A stretch of 64,000 nucleotides of DNA from Salvelinus alpinus. Lineage: Eukaryota; Chordata; Actinopteri; Salmoniformes; Salmonidae. The stretch's first letter is position 1, and the number at the start of each line of letters is the position of its first letter. A program made the position numbers and the translations under genes. Of the stretch, positions 12,232-25,077 are shown one piece after another. Location: NCBI RefSeq assembly GCF_045679555.1, contig NC_092096.1, positions 30,900,124 through 30,964,123 of the forward strand, in the 5' to 3' direction. The notes below the pieces were generated by a model. That model did not search any database. It had not been told where the DNA came from and saw nothing but the letters and a program-made list of their open reading frames with translations.

Positions 12232-13376
12232 TAAACTCAGCAAAAAAAGAAACGTCCCTTTTTCAGGACCCTGTCTTTCGAAGATAATTCGTAAAAATCC
12301 AAATAACTTCACAGATCTTCATTGTAAAGGGTTTCACAACACTGTTTCCCATTCTTGTTCAATGAACCATAAACAATTAATGAACATGCACCTGTGGAAC
12401 AGTCGTTAAGACACTAACAGCTTCCAGACGGTAGGCAATTAAGGTCACAGTTATAAAAACTTAGGACACTAAAGAGGCTGACTCTACTGACTCTGAAAAA
12501 CACCAACAGAAAGATGCCCAGGGTCCCTGCTCATCTGTGTGAACGTGCCTTAGGCATGCTGCAAGGAGGCATGAGGACTGCAGATGTGGCCAGGGCAATA
12601 AATTGCAATGTCCGTACTGTGAGACGCCTAAGACAGCGCTACAGGGAGACAGGACGGACAGCTGATTGTCTTCGCAGTGGCAGACCATGTGTAACAACAC
12701 CTGCACAGGATCGGTGCATCCGAACATCACACCTGCGGGACAGGTACAGGATGGCAACAACAACTGCCCGAGTTACATCAGGAACGCACAATCCCTCCAT
12801 CAGTGCTCAGACTGTCCGCAATAGGCTGAGAGGCTGGACTGAGGGCTTGTAGGCCTGTTGTAAGGCAGGTCCTCACCAGACATCACCGGCAACAACGTCG
12901 CCTATAGGTTCAAACCTACCATCGCTGGACCAGACAGGACTGGCAAAAAGTGCTCTTCACTGACGAGTCGTGGTTTTGTCTCACCAGGGGTGATGGTCGG
13001 ATTCGCGTTTATCGTCGAAGGAATGAGCGTTACACCAAGGCCTGTACTCTGGAGCGGGATTGATTTGGAGGTGGAGGGTCCGTCATGGTCTGGGGCAGTG
13101 TGTCACAGCATCATCGGACTGAGCTTGTTGTCATTGCAGGCAATCTCAACGCTGTGCGTTACAGGGATCCTCCTCCCTCATGTGGTACCCTTCCTGCAGG
13201 CTCATCCTGACATGACCCTCCAGCATAACAATGCCCCCAGCCATACTGCTCCTTCTGTGCATGATTTCCTGCAAGGAATGTCAGTGTTCTGCCATGGCCA
13301 GCGAAGAGCCCGTATCTCAATCCCATTGAGCACATCTGGGACCTGTTGGATCGGAGGGTGAGGGCTAGGGCCATAT
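12232..13376 (+). mobile_element. Tc1-like transposon relic, 3' truncated
   Basis: The left terminus is TAAACTCAGCAAAAAAAGAA, preceded by the TA target. A transposase pseudogene follows, and the element breaks off inside the end of the transposase at about 13376, where another Tc1 relic begins. The right terminal repeat is absent. Confidence 0.85.
12514..13376 (+). pseudogene. Tc1 transposase pseudogene
   Basis: The ATG at 12514 opens a 112-codon frame with the paired-type helix-turn-helix of Tc1 transposases (DVARAINCNVRTVRRLRQRY). It stops at 12850-12852 and the remainder continues in other frames. Readable DDE landmarks are VLFTDESWFCLTRGDGRIRV (around 12950) and a PNPIEHIWDLLDRRVR-like stretch (YLNPIEHIWD) around 13320. 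Several frameshifts and stops are present, and the last part of the protein is missing. Confidence 0.85.
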
Positions 13377-14817
13377 TTTGTTGTTATTTAAAATTGATTA
13401 AATATCTATGTTTGTTCTCACCCATCTACACATAATACCCCATAATGACAAAGTGAAAAAAAAATTGGGGAAATTTAAATGCAGAAATAGCTCATTTACA
13501 TAAGTATTCACACCCCTGAGTCAAAACTTTGTAGAATCACCTTTGGCAGCGATTACAGCTGTGAGTCTTACTGGGTAAGTCTTTAAGAGGTTTCCACACC
13601 TGGATTGCACAACTTTGTCCATTATTATTTAAAAAATTCTTCAAGATCTGTCAAATTGGTTGTTGATCATTGCTAGACAACCATTTTCAGGTCTTGCCAT
13701 AGATTTTTGAGTAGATTTAAGTCAAAACTGTAACTCCAACACTTGGGAACATTCCCTGTCTTCTTGGTAATCAACTCCAGTGTAGATTTGGCCTTGTGTT
13801 TTAGGTTATTGTCCTGCTGAAAGGTGAATTCATCTCCCAGTGTCTGGTGGAAAGCAGACTGAACCAGGTTTTTCTCTAGAATTTTGCCTGTGCTCAATTC
13901 CATTTATTTTTATTCTGAAATACTCCCCAGTCCTTAATGATACAAGCATACCCATAACGTGATGCAGCCACCACTGTGCTTGAAAATAAGGAGAGTGGTA
14001 CTTAGTAATGTGATGTATTAGATTTGCCCCAAACATAACACTTTGTATTCAGGACGGACAGTGATTTGCAGTATTAATTGAGTGCCTTGTTGCATACAGG
14101 ATGCATGTTTTGGAATATTTTTATTCTGTACAGGCTTCCTTCTTTTCACTCTGTCAGTTAGGTTAGAATTGTGGAGTAACTACAATGTCGTTGATCCATC
14201 TTCAGTTTTCTAATATCACAGCCATTAAACACTGTAACTGTTTTAAAGTCACCATTGGCCTCATGGTGAAATCCCTGAGTGGTTTCATTCCTCTCTGGCA
14301 ACTGAGTTAGGAAGGATGCCTGTATCTTTGTAGTGACTGGGTGTATTGATACATCATCCAAAGTGTAATTCGTAACTTCACCATGCTCAAAAGGATATTC
14401 AATGTCTGCTTTTTTATGTTGATCTATCTACCATTAGGTGCCCTTCTTTGCGAGGCATTGGAAAACCTCCCTGGTCTTTGTGGTTGAATCTTTGTTTGAA
14501 ATTTACTGCTCGACTGAGGGACCTTACAGATAATTGTTGAGTCCATACAACTTATTATGTGACTTGTTAAGTACATTTTCCCTCCCGAACCTAATTAGAC
14601 TTGCCATAACAAAGGAGTCGAATAATTATTGACTCAAGACATTTCAGCTTTTCATTTTTTATTAATTTGTAAAAATGTCTTAAACACTTTGACATTATGG
14701 GTATTGTGTGTAGGCCAGTGACCAAAGAAATCTCAATTTAATCCATTTTAAATTCAGGCTGTAACATTAAAATGTGTTGAGAAAGTTGAGGGGTGTGAAT
14801 ACTTTCTGAAGGCACTG
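13377..14817 (-). mobile_element. Tc1-like transposon relic, minus strand
   Basis: The right end GAATACTTTCTGAAGGCACTG precedes TA at 14818 and matches both ends of the deleted copy at 25078-25773. The left terminal repeat is lost where it abuts the previous Tc1 relic. On the minus strand, fragments of a DDE transposase are readable at 13673-13903, with EFTFQQDNNLKHKAKSTLEL and a degraded NPIENLWQDLK-type motif (LLKNLWQDLK), plus an N-terminal part around 14158-14361. Many stops are present. Confidence 0.8.
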
Positions 14818-14819
14818 TA

Positions 14820-15700
14820 TATCTACCCTTGTGGACTAGATCAGTGCAATATCACTGACACCTGGGATAATAATAAAGTAGGGAAACCGTGAGGGAAAAT
14901 ACTAAGCCGCCTTCAAGGTACATGTCAAGATACAGAATTATATCACATTATTGCAATAATAATAATTAGTGCAATAGCAATGAAACAAAATACCTGCTTC
15001 TGTTACTTTTGTGTTGTCATGACTACCGTGCAAAACACCATGTTATATAAGATGGTCGTAACTTGGATCATTGAGCATTGCCATTCCCAAGTGCCGTCTA
15101 TAAAACGCTGGTTGGGTTTTAATGGGATGGCTTTATATAACAGTCTGGCATCAACCATCATCAACCCTTTTACCTGTAATGGTCATTTCAAACATGTTAT
15201 TTGACATTTTCCATACAGACCAAACCAACAATAACACAGAGCAATCATCATATACGTACACATAAAAGAACAAAAAGAAGTAGACAGATACACAGTCCCC
15301 TCCCCCCCTCCTCATTGTGGGGGACAAAAATAAAGTGATGCCCATGTCTTCCAGTAATGAAACAAGTTAGAATAGACACATTTATAATAATGTCACTGTA
15401 GAGTCCTTTTTTGACAATGGTTCTTCTAATTGAGAAAAGAGGGCAGGCTTCCAGGTGTCTGTCACTGCTCCAATGTCATTTATCACTTCACCTTTCACCC
15501 TCTGTACTCCTGTTTCACTGGTCAATCAAACAACTGTCCACCACAGAGTACATCCAGTATAATACTTGTTTTTTCACAATATAGAGAGTTTTGTGTTGTT
15601 GAAGTGTCATTACTAGCTTTTGCCTCTTATATACAGTAATATATAATAGTTATCTTATATAATAGTGCTGCCACCAAGTAAATATATATCATTTTTATTT
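14820..15700. other. non-coding, nothing recognised
   Basis: AT-rich unique-looking DNA; short ORFs without resemblance to known families. Confidence 0.4.
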
Positions 15701-15785
15701 AATTTATTTAACCTTTATTTAACTAGGCAAGTCAGTTAAGAACAATTTCTTATTTACAATGACTGCCTACCAAAAGGCAAAAGGC
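15701..15785 (-). repeat. SINE/LINE tail fragment, minus orientation
   Basis: AACCTTTATTTAACTAGGCA, then GTCAGTTAAGAACAATTTCT and TTTACAATGACTGCCTACC, match the tail of the SINE at 1340 and 40830. Confidence 0.7.
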
Positions 15786-16085
15786 CTCCTGCGGGGACAG
15801 GGGCTGGGATTAAAAATAAAAATAAATAAAATAAAAATATAGTACAAAACACACATCACGACAAGAGAGACAACACTACATAAAGAGAGACCTAAGACAA
15901 CAATATAGCATGGCAGCAACACATGACAACACAGCATGGTAGCAACACAACATGGCAGCAGCACAACATGGTAGAAGCACAAAACATGGTACAAACATAA
16001 TTGGGCATAGACAACAGCACAAAGGCAAGAAGGTAGAGACAACAATACGTCACACGAAGCAGCCACAGCTGTCAGTAAGAGTGAG
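15786..16085. repeat. degenerate AACATGGYAGCARCACA repeat block
   Basis: The unit ACATGGTAGCARCACAAA recurs imperfectly at about 15905-16000 (AGCATGGCAGCAACACATGA, CAGCATGGTAGCAACACAAC, CATGGCAGCAGCACAACATG). It is continuous with the tail fragment at 15701 and probably belongs to the same dispersed salmonid repeat. Confidence 0.6.
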
Positions 16086-17240
16086 ACAGGTGAGATCAGT
16101 AATAGGTCCTGGACATTGGTGAATCAGTGTGCATTGCATTCTAATCTCTGTTTTGACATAACACAGATTTACTGTATTGAAAGCAGCAATGTTTATCTGT
16201 GGGTGCATTTGTAATTATATTTTATGAAATAATTTATTGAAATCACCAGATCGGAAATAGACGGCCGCTTGTTGAATTGTTTCTCATCCTATTAGAGAGA
16301 ACAGCATCAGGTGTCATAGCGTGCCACGTCCCTACTGTATCTTTATCCTTTAGATAAACACTTCATTTCCCCCAGCGTCTACCTAGTTAATATTAACAAT
16401 CTGAGGGCACAATGAGTTTATTCTTGGCAATTTCCCCTAAATTGTAGCTGATGTAGCAGGTGGTTTGTTGTCGTTAGGCCAGTCCTCTCTCCTCCAAGTC
16501 CTCTTCTAACAGCAGCCCTGCTGAGTGAATGCCAGGAACTATCAGACGCTCAGGAAATGACAAAGCTTTAATGACATGTTGCATCAATAGGCCAATGTGG
16601 AGCTATTAGCCAACGCTGACTTATAGATGCATCAAAATGCCAAAAGGGGGGTTTAGTAAAGGACCTCACCGCAGAGAACACTGCTACTTGGTAGCTTTCA
16701 TTAACAAGGAGCCTAATGGAACCACCCTTCTTTAGCCTGTTTTTATCCATGTTGTCGATCAAAAGGACGTTGAGCTGTCTGGTACCCTTACTGAGAGATC
16801 AAAACATCTCTGTCCAGTGTACATATTATCCTCATCAGAAAGAGATGAGTAAGCTTCAATACTGTGTCTGGTCAGACTGACCAAGGGAGGCCGTAGTTTG
16901 TCGTGATTTACACATTGACATAACCTACATTTTTTTATGTTTGTTTATGCTATTCACATTACACTGAGGCATACAAAATATAAAGACCCATACAAAACTA
17001 TATTTTACTTTAGACTTCCCGCTAGTGCATTTTAGGCACTTGTGGGAAGTTAAATTACTGCAGCTTTTCTTCCTTTCAAGCGACTTATCTGTAATACATT
17101 GTTAATAGTTTACCTAGCTATTTACAGATGATCTAATTTTGCTCTTATGTAGCTTTGTCAACTATGTGTGTGTTTTCAATACCTGTCCACTCCTCTTCCT
17201 GTAGGCTTTACACACGAGTCCCACCCCTTGGCTACAACCC
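16086..17240. other. non-coding, nothing recognised
   Basis: No gene or repeat is supported in this stretch. Confidence 0.4.
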
Positions 17241-17254
17241 TTCTAATTTAGTGT

Positions 17255-18620
17255 ACCCTATGTGGAATTCCTGGTCTCTTGCAATGTTTGGAACTGCCGA
17301 TCTGCGGTCAAGAACGCCGAGTTCATCTCAGCCTATGCTGCCCTTCAGTCCCTAGACTTTTTGCCCTGGACGGAGACATGGATCACCCAGCTGCTCTCTT
17401 TTCATTCGACTACGTGTTCTCTCTTAGTCCGAGAGCAACTGGTCATCGCGGTGATGACACAGGGCTACTCATTTGTCCTAGGTGGAGATTTCCTCTTCTC
17501 TCCCTCACCCACCTGTCCATCTCCTCATTTGAATTGCATACTGTCACTATCACTTGTCCACTCAAGCGTAATTTTTTATGTCATCTATCGCCCACCCTTG
17601 GAGAGTTCCTCAATGAGCTTGACACCTTGGTAAGCTCATTTCCTGACGATGGCTCACCGCTCACCGCACTGGGCCACTTCAATCTCCCAACATCTGCCTT
17701 CGATTCATTTCTTTCAATGTCTTGCTTTCTCCTCCTTGCCTCTTTTGACCTCACCCTTTCCCAGACCTCTCCCACTCACAAGGCAGGCAATATGTTTGAC
17801 CTCATCTTTACTAGAGGCTGTTCACCTACTAATCTCATCGCAACACCCCTCCAGTTCACTATTAATGATCACTACTTTTCTGTCTCTCTCTCTTCCAACC
17901 CCACCCACTCAGCCCCTGCCCAGATGGTCATGTGTCATCGCAATCTTCGCTCTCTCTCTCCCACTACTCTCTCCTCTTCTATTCTATCATCTCTCCCTTC
18001 TGCTAAATCCTTCTCCCTCCTGTCTCCTCATTCTGCTTCCCTCGACCCTACTTTCCTCCCTTTACGCATCCTATGACTCGCTCTGTCCCCTTTCTTCCTG
18101 GCTGTCTCGGCCCTCCCCTTCTCCTCAGAGGCCGAGTGACTCATTGTGAGCTTACAGAACAGGGCAGCTGAGTGAAAATTGAGGAAAACGAAACTTCCGG
18201 ATGACCTACCATCCTTTCACACCCTCCACTCTACCATCTCTTCCTCTGTACCTGCTGCTAAAGCCACTTTCTATCACTCTAAATTTCTATCACCCTAACC
18301 CCAGGAAACTCTTTTTCACCTTCTCCTCCCTCCTTATTCCTCCACTACAAGACCATGGCACTTGCCTACTGAGCAGCATGATGAACTGCCCCTCCTTACT
18401 TTCAAGCTATGCTCAAACTCTACACCCCAATCCGAATACTCCATTCTACCACTTCTGGTCTTTTGTCCCTCCCACCCCTAGGGGAGGGCAGCTCCCACTC
18501 AGCCCAGTCAAAGCTCTTCTCTGTCCTGGCACCCCAATGGTGGAACCAGCTTCCCCCTGAAACTAGGACAGCAGAGTCCCTGCCCATTTTCCGAAAACAT
18601 CTGAAACCTGAGTCATAAAT
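17255..18620 (+). pseudogene. non-LTR retrotransposon relic (endonuclease and C-terminal scraps)
   Basis: The plus strand keeps an apurinic-endonuclease-like region. NVWNCRSAVKNAEFISAYAA and TETWIT lie around 17285-17385. After a shift to the frame of the 265-codon ORF at 17279-18076, there follow the motifs TGHRGDDTGLLICPRWRF, LGHFNLPTSAFDSF (the GDFN-type motif, with Asp replaced by His) and DLIFTRGCSP. From about 18470 a short piece resembling the LINE C-terminus is readable (LFSVLAPQWWNQLPPETR). Almost all of the reverse transcriptase is missing between them. It is a dead, internally deleted LINE copy; L2/Rex-type is the likely clade. Confidence 0.75.
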
Positions 18621-20615
18621 AATCCCTAATTTTCCCCCCCGCTACTAGCACTGACTTTACGGATAGCAACTTTATTGAGCTATAAACACACATTTGATAT
18701 AAAACAAATGTCAGCAGAGAAGAATAATTCAAATCCAACATTTTCTCTATTTCTGTTCATTTGTTTCTTTTTTTCTGGCATAGTTGTGCTCACTGCAAGA
18801 TCCTTTGGAGCTGTTTGGTTGTAAGCACTGTAATTATCATAAATTATGCCCTCTAAACTTAGAAGAACACATAATGCCTTCCAGTCCAAGGGAGGGAGTA
18901 AGTCATTCTTATTATCGTCTTGTCAGAGCGCGGCGAAATGCTTACATTGTGGTGCGTGTCAGACACCACTTTAGGAGCAAGGGGGCTATGGGAGAATAAA
19001 AGGAATCTCTGCACTCGGCCTGAGTGACAGCGCTGCAATTAAAGTGACATGTCATCGTGCTGGCCGGGGCCCACCCCACAGGCCAAGAGTCCTGCAACAA
19101 GGTGCCTTTCATTGGTGGTGCCACCGCAATGTGTGACTGACTGACTACTGCCACAATTATAAGCTCAAGGCTTGAAGTTCTGTGGCGAATCAAAAGAAAG
19201 TTACACTCTCATTAGGTATGACTCATGGTGAGTGATACAAAGTCATTGTATTTTTGACCTGTTTGTATGGGAAAGCCTGTACTGTTGACTAGGGCTAATG
19301 AGCATCTGTTACTGCACTGTAATTTGTTGGGATTACTTGGCAGATACTGTACATCTGATGTTTGTTCACACCTTAGAAATAAGAAAAGGGTAGTCTCAAA
19401 GACGATTTCTGTAAACATTTGTCTGCATATCTCTGGCAATGCATTTTTCTTTTAAACGCTGTGGGAACTTTAAACATCCCTCAAAATAGGACTGAGGAGA
19501 CACAACACACATTTATTTGTTCTCATTTGTCAAGGATGGCTGACTCCAGGGGTGAGATGCATCCAACTTTTAGAGAGGCTGGAAAACAGTCCATTCTTGT
19601 CTTGAGTAGTCTCTAGCTAATGGAACTGACTATGCCAGGCGTTTGGACTCGGGAGCGAATCAAGCTGCTGCATATTGTAATAGGGTATCGGATGGTCTTT
19701 TGTACTTCCTGAAGTCGTACCCCTGGGCAGTAAATTGTTTGTAATGGTATAGAGGATATGCTAACAGTGATGTAGTATTAAACAAATATGTGGGTAAACT
19801 CTGATTCACCAGTGGCAGTGAAAAAAGTAACGCTACCTATACTTCCAATACATTTTCCCACAAAAGGTCCCACAAAAAAAGTGGGTAAGTTGCGTTTACC
19901 CTCCACTACACCAAGGTAGCAGGAGGTAACGTTGTCGGAGGTGAAGTGCCAAAAAGATCCAAGTTAATCATAGATATACAGCACATAGAAAATGCTACAT
20001 AATAACATTCAAATCTAGCTCCAATCCATTTGTCTTTTTCGATTTTTCATCCACTCACTCGTGTGTGGATTGCACTAAATGTTATCAATCCCCAAACATG
20101 GCAAATTATCCATCAGAACAACAATCTCTGCTGAACCGACAATGATAGCTACTCATTTCAAGTGGAGCGAAAAAACATGGCAAAAAGAACGGAAAATTCA
20201 TGTTTTTAACATGATGTGACATTCCATTCCGGAAGCCAAGTCACTTTGATTTCTGCACTGACTCTCTGCATTGTTAGCGTGAAATCTTTCCAATGCGCAG
20301 TTTCTTGCAATGTTCTCTTCTCAAGGCTGATTACACCCTTCTCTCAAATGAAAGAGGCAAAAAGAAATTGAACAAATGACAAACAGATCAATACAGTTGT
20401 GAATAGCATGGGCTCCATATCCAACTGAACGATTAGAGATTTTGATGCAGGGATTTGTCTGTGCCTCTGTTTGTTTAAAAGTTTAATTCATTGTTCCATT
20501 TCAGGTTCAGAGTATATATTTTCCAGCTAATAAAAGTAGAGGTAATGTGAAATTGTATTTTAAGCTAACTGTATTTTTTTACACAAACAAAACAGTTTCC
20601 TTGTTGATAAGTGAA
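18621..20615. other. non-coding, nothing recognised
   Basis: No coding frame longer than about 85 codons and no recognised repeat. Confidence 0.4.
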
Positions 20616-20619
20616 TGTG

Positions 20620-20995
20620 TGTAGCCCTTTCCTGCAGTCAGTGACCAAAAGCGCTCTCTTTGGCCTTATGGGTGGAATGTTATTAATATTTTCATCATTT
20701 CATTATTAATAAAGATTATTTCAACATTTTTAAATAAGGTGTCAAACAGTTTTGTTAAATTTCTGTTTTCTGTGATGTATATAAAGTGTATTATTGAGAT
20801 GCAATCTCAACATTGAATACATTTCAACTCTATATCTGACATGGTACAGATGTCTTCTTTCTTTTAAGCCATAACCATGTGTGTTTTGTGTATACTTTTG
20901 TTTCAAGTTAGATTTGTTTAAGACTACCAAGAATTCCTATGTGTGACCCTCATTTAGCCCACTGCAGTAAAAGGTTCATTGTGTGACCAGATCCT
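20620..20995 (+). repeat. unnamed dispersed repeat, copy A
   Basis: From GTAGCCCTTTCCTGCAGTCA to TTTAGCCCACTGCAGTAAAA this segment matches 41710-42145 in the same orientation over most of its length. The copy at 41.7 kb carries an extra LINE fragment. No transposase or LTR ends are recognised. Confidence 0.8.
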
Positions 20996-22495
20996 TATTT
21001 CCTGCTCTCGTTTGTCTCTTACTCTGCTGCTCTAGACGTGTCCAGGTGTGTATCTCTGCATCCCTAGCATGTGTCTGATGTACCTCTATACAGACAGGTC
21101 TTTATTTATTTCCTGGCTCTCTCAGACACCGCCCTTCCAGATGGCTCTTTTATATTTACCTAGTTATAAAGGGAACGGCAGCTCCGCCGCCCAGATCAAC
21201 ATGCTTTGTCGCACTTTGATGAGGTTTCTTTTTTTAGTCGAGGGGAGCCGAGGGGCGGAAGCATCTGAGACACATTCAGAGCTCCCTGTCCTTTGAGCTG
21301 GCAGTGTGCTGTTCTGTCTGAAGACGGAGACTGAGGTGCTGAACATGTGAATGTTATGACATTCTCATCCTTACTGGAACTTGGTGTCAAAATTGAACCT
21401 GTTGCGTACAACAATGAACATGCTGTAGCAATGAAATGAAACAGTTATTGTCATTGAAGCCATCAAATCTGGTGACTGACGGAAAGACAGACTTCCATAG
21501 AGACAGACAAAAAGATAGGTAAGGTACAGTATGTGTACAAAAGACAATGATTCACAGCATACCCCTCATCACAGAGCAAACCTAATGAGCCCTTAAATAT
21601 GAGAGCTGTTTAACAGAGCCTGACCTCCGCCCACCTCACCTCAGCCAATCTTGGTCTCCATCTCCCATCATCACACCTGTAATTGCGCCATGTCTCCTTC
21701 ACTTGTCCCTCCATTTTTAATAATTGAATATCCAAGGGAGGCAAATGACATGTGTGAGCACAGAGAGGGCCATTACTGAAGCGGCTCCATAAAGGAGGGC
21801 TGAAATCAACCTCTTACCCATGGTGAGCACAACAGCACTGTCTGCCACACAAAGACAACACCATCAATCACTGAAACGAGGACATCTGCCACCGTTTCAG
21901 CAAAAATTCCAAAGTAAACATCCCCAGACAAAAGTTCACTGTCCCTGGACACTCTGTTCAACTCTTAAATATTTTTGTACATTGCTTTACACATTGTACT
22001 GATACATTGTTAGAGGACATTGGTTAGCCTGCAGGTCATTTAGAGTGTGAAGCTGCTGAGTAAATGGGATTATTATCAGTGCAGTCCTGGTTGCCAATTT
22101 TTATCTGGCACTCAATTCGGTATCCAGTGCACATAGTATGGGTTGTATAAACCGGATATGTTGTGACTAGCGAATATATTTCGAACATTTACTGTCTACC
22201 ATTCAGAGGTTGTGTGTAGTGCTGGGACCTTTTCACAATACCATACCTCAATGTGGCACTAGATAATGTTATTTTGTACGTCCCAATGACATCTCCTTAT
22301 TCCTGAAGTGTGCACTCGTTCACTACTTCCCACAAACCTAAAAGTATTGGCGGAAGATATTATTGGGACACACCGACAGAGCTGCAGAGATATCCACTCT
22401 GCAGGGTTACATAATGGGGAAATGTATTACAGGGGGATTGAAGCAATTATTCTTAAACAGACACAAAAAAATGCACTTATCTTTCATACTGTAGC
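20996..22495. other. non-coding, nothing recognised
   Basis: No gene is supported. The stretch around 21600-21800 looks unique and might be conserved non-coding DNA, but this is only an impression. Confidence 0.35.
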
Positions 22496-22498
22496 ACA

Positions 22499-22665
22499 GG
22501 GGTATTAAACTCACCCTACAAGGTCCGGAACCTGCTGGTTTTCTGTTCTACCTGATAATGAATTGCCCCACCAAATCTAAATCAGTCCCTGATTAGAGGG
22601 GAACAATGAAAACAAGCAGTGGAACTGACTTCGAGGTCCAGAGTTCAATTTAAGGGCTATAGTGA
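22499..22665. repeat. probable interspersed repeat (CCGGAACCTGCTGGTTTTCT family)
   Basis: The sequence GGTCCGGAACCTGCTGGTTT, then GATTAGAGGGGAACAATGAA, is of a type widespread in vertebrate and fish genomes. Ends are not resolved. Confidence 0.45.
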
Positions 22666-22755
22666 ATTTGGGGGGTAGCCCCAACCGGGACTCTAACCCA
22701 GGTCCAGCAACTGTCAAGCCAACACCTTAACCATTACACCAAGTGGTCTGAATCT
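22666..22755 (-). repeat. tRNA-derived SINE head, minus strand
   Basis: On the minus strand the segment reads TGGTGTAATGGTTAAGGTGT (A-box-like) and GGGTTAGAGTCCCGG (B-box-like), spaced as in a tRNA promoter. It lacks a foldable complete tRNA and is a SINE head, not a tRNA gene. Confidence 0.6.
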
Positions 22756-23660
22756 CTATATGAGGTCGCTAAGTGTTTGGTTAAGGTCACTACAGTACAT
22801 ATAAATTCTTTCACCAAATTGCGTTTTCCGTAAGGGCAGTCTCACTATACTTATGGGACATTTTGTGCTTGGCTGATTAATTTCCTTAAGGAGGCTACTG
22901 AGTGATTCATGCATCCACCACACAGTCAATCAAATACACCCACACATTTTTCAGCACAGAAAATGTCTGACAGCAGTAATTCATAAGATCATGATATGTT
23001 CTTTGTTTATTTATTTAAAATACATAGGAAACAGATACAGTAAAATTATATTTCAAATGTTTACTGCAAATTGTTACAAAAGTTATCACAAACTGTACAT
23101 TTCATGACAAATAGTTGCAATTGCTGTTCTTGTTTAATATACTATTGATGTTAGCATTATGCACACAATCCCAGCTAAAAGCACAAAATTCCTAAGCATG
23201 GAGTGTCCCGAAAAAGTAGAGGGTTGCCTTAGATATGCTTACAATATGACAAATCATTCCACAATTGATACGGAATGTGTATAAAGTCACCCAAAAACAC
23301 AAGCTTGAGCTGTACAAATTATCACCAAACGATCCATATAAATACACAGTAACATTTTCATTTCAACAAGTTTCCAACAACAAATGTTCTTAGAAGTAAA
23401 CTTTAGATATATACAAGAATTCGCATTGTGAGGTCTATGTACAAATGTAAACGTAAAATATTAGCAATATAAAATACTATATAATATATTCATGAAACTT
23501 TGATATTCTCATACTACTTCAATATATTGACTCGCATGCTACAAGTACAAATACTTATGGTTTTTATATTGGGGCCAGCCTGGGAACAGAAGCATTATTA
23601 TTTTAATTAATGCGCAAAATAAAGTTAACAGTACACAGCCTTAGTATTTGCTATGTTCAT
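22756..23660. other. AT-rich non-coding DNA, nothing recognised
   Basis: Very AT-rich, with no ORF of note. Confidence 0.4.
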
Positions 23661-23662
23661 GT

Positions 23663-24079
23663 TAGTGATGGGTCGTTCGCGAACTAGCGGCTCTTTCTGA
23701 ACGGCTCTTTTTGGTGAACGTCAGGAACCAAATCGCATTTGTGAAAGAGCTGTTCATTTGACTCCCTGATTTGCATACTGCTACTACTGCTTTATGAGCT
23801 TCAAACTATGATTATCTGCACTAACAAATAGATAGGATAAAGCCTTATTCTGGTCCACGCTCAATTCTGTTTTTGCAACGATTTAATTTTGTCAGGAATT
23901 ATAATTGTTTACTCACATTTCACAATCTGAGATAACAGCATGCGTCTTTCTAGCCTTTACATTAGATTTTTAAGCACTACTGAACAAAGAACCATTTAGG
24001 AGCCAAATGAACGGATCTTCAAGGTGAACGGAGCCAAGAGTTTCAGCTCACCGAAAAGACTCAGATATGCCAATCACTA
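23663..24079. mobile_element. hAT-like non-autonomous element (MITE)
   Basis: The left end TAGTGATGGGTCGTTCGCGA matches the reverse of the right end (CCAATCACTA) over the outer ten bases with one mismatch. The flanking octamers GTTCATGT and TTTCATAT agree at 6 of 8 positions, consistent with an aged 8-bp hAT target duplication. The GGCTCTTT/AAGAGC motifs near the left end and GAACGGAGCCAAGAG near the right end are sub-terminal inverted motifs. There is no transposase. Confidence 0.7.
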
Positions 24080-25076
24080 TTTCATATTATTACTCACATG
24101 TGCAACTGAAATTCACTCTAGTAATGTTTTCAGATTGAGTACTAAACTCGATATCATAAGGCTTTATGTCATAATGCTTTACTAAAGTGATTGCAGAAGA
24201 CACAATTACAATTGGAATTGAAATCTGGGGCTAGGCCATATGCATTTACACTGGCCTATTTGTAAAGAAAAATGTACTCAAATTAAACAAATCTAGAGAT
24301 TCGGACTATAAGGTTCAATCTGCATTTTTGTCAAAATGTAGTTATTGGCATAGCCTTGTTCTGTTCAATTCCTATATAGTACTCTAAACACCACAATTCA
24401 TGTTGTTAAGTTCAAAAGAATTCAAGATCAAATTGCTGATACCATTCAATCCAATGAGGATTCAGAACTTTAAAACCAATTATCTCAGAATCATCTTTTT
24501 GCATATAGAACCTTATAGTGATTGATGGAAGTTTGTTTCCTTTCTCCCTGTAATGCTTTTTTTGTCTCCACAACTAGAACAAATGACTCTTCTAAATATC
24601 CATATTCAGACAATTTTAATCATCTCTTTTTTTTTTTTCTATTTGAAATCATATTTGGCACATGTGACATACACAAAGACAATGTTTTTAAGAAAAAAGG
24701 AAAGCCATTAGCTTTAAAAAATGAATGGCCTCGCTTCAAACCCTTCATAAAGGAGTTTGACCTCATTTGCATGGTTTTACTCTTCCAGATTAATTAGTAG
24801 AATGCATTTCAGCAATCTTATAAAGATCCCTATCCGTTCCAGTGACAGATTAAATGTTGGGCAAAGTCTCAGAGAAAAATGTTCTTGGACACTGAAATGT
24901 TCTTAAGAAGTGACTTGAGTACGAGGTCAGACATGCTTTTCTGAATGTATTGAGTTCTTGAGGAAGCAAATTACGTTGAGTAAGATTTAAATGCTTCTAA
25001 TCTTTTGTGTAGCAGCTGTGGGAAAAGTTGCAATTAAACATTTGTATCAATAAATAAGAAATAACTTTTTGTTTAT
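24080..25076. other. AT-rich non-coding DNA, nothing recognised
   Basis: No supported gene; the 91-codon ORF at 24522-24797 is of low complexity and lacks any recognised motif. Confidence 0.4.
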
Positions 25077-25077
25077 A

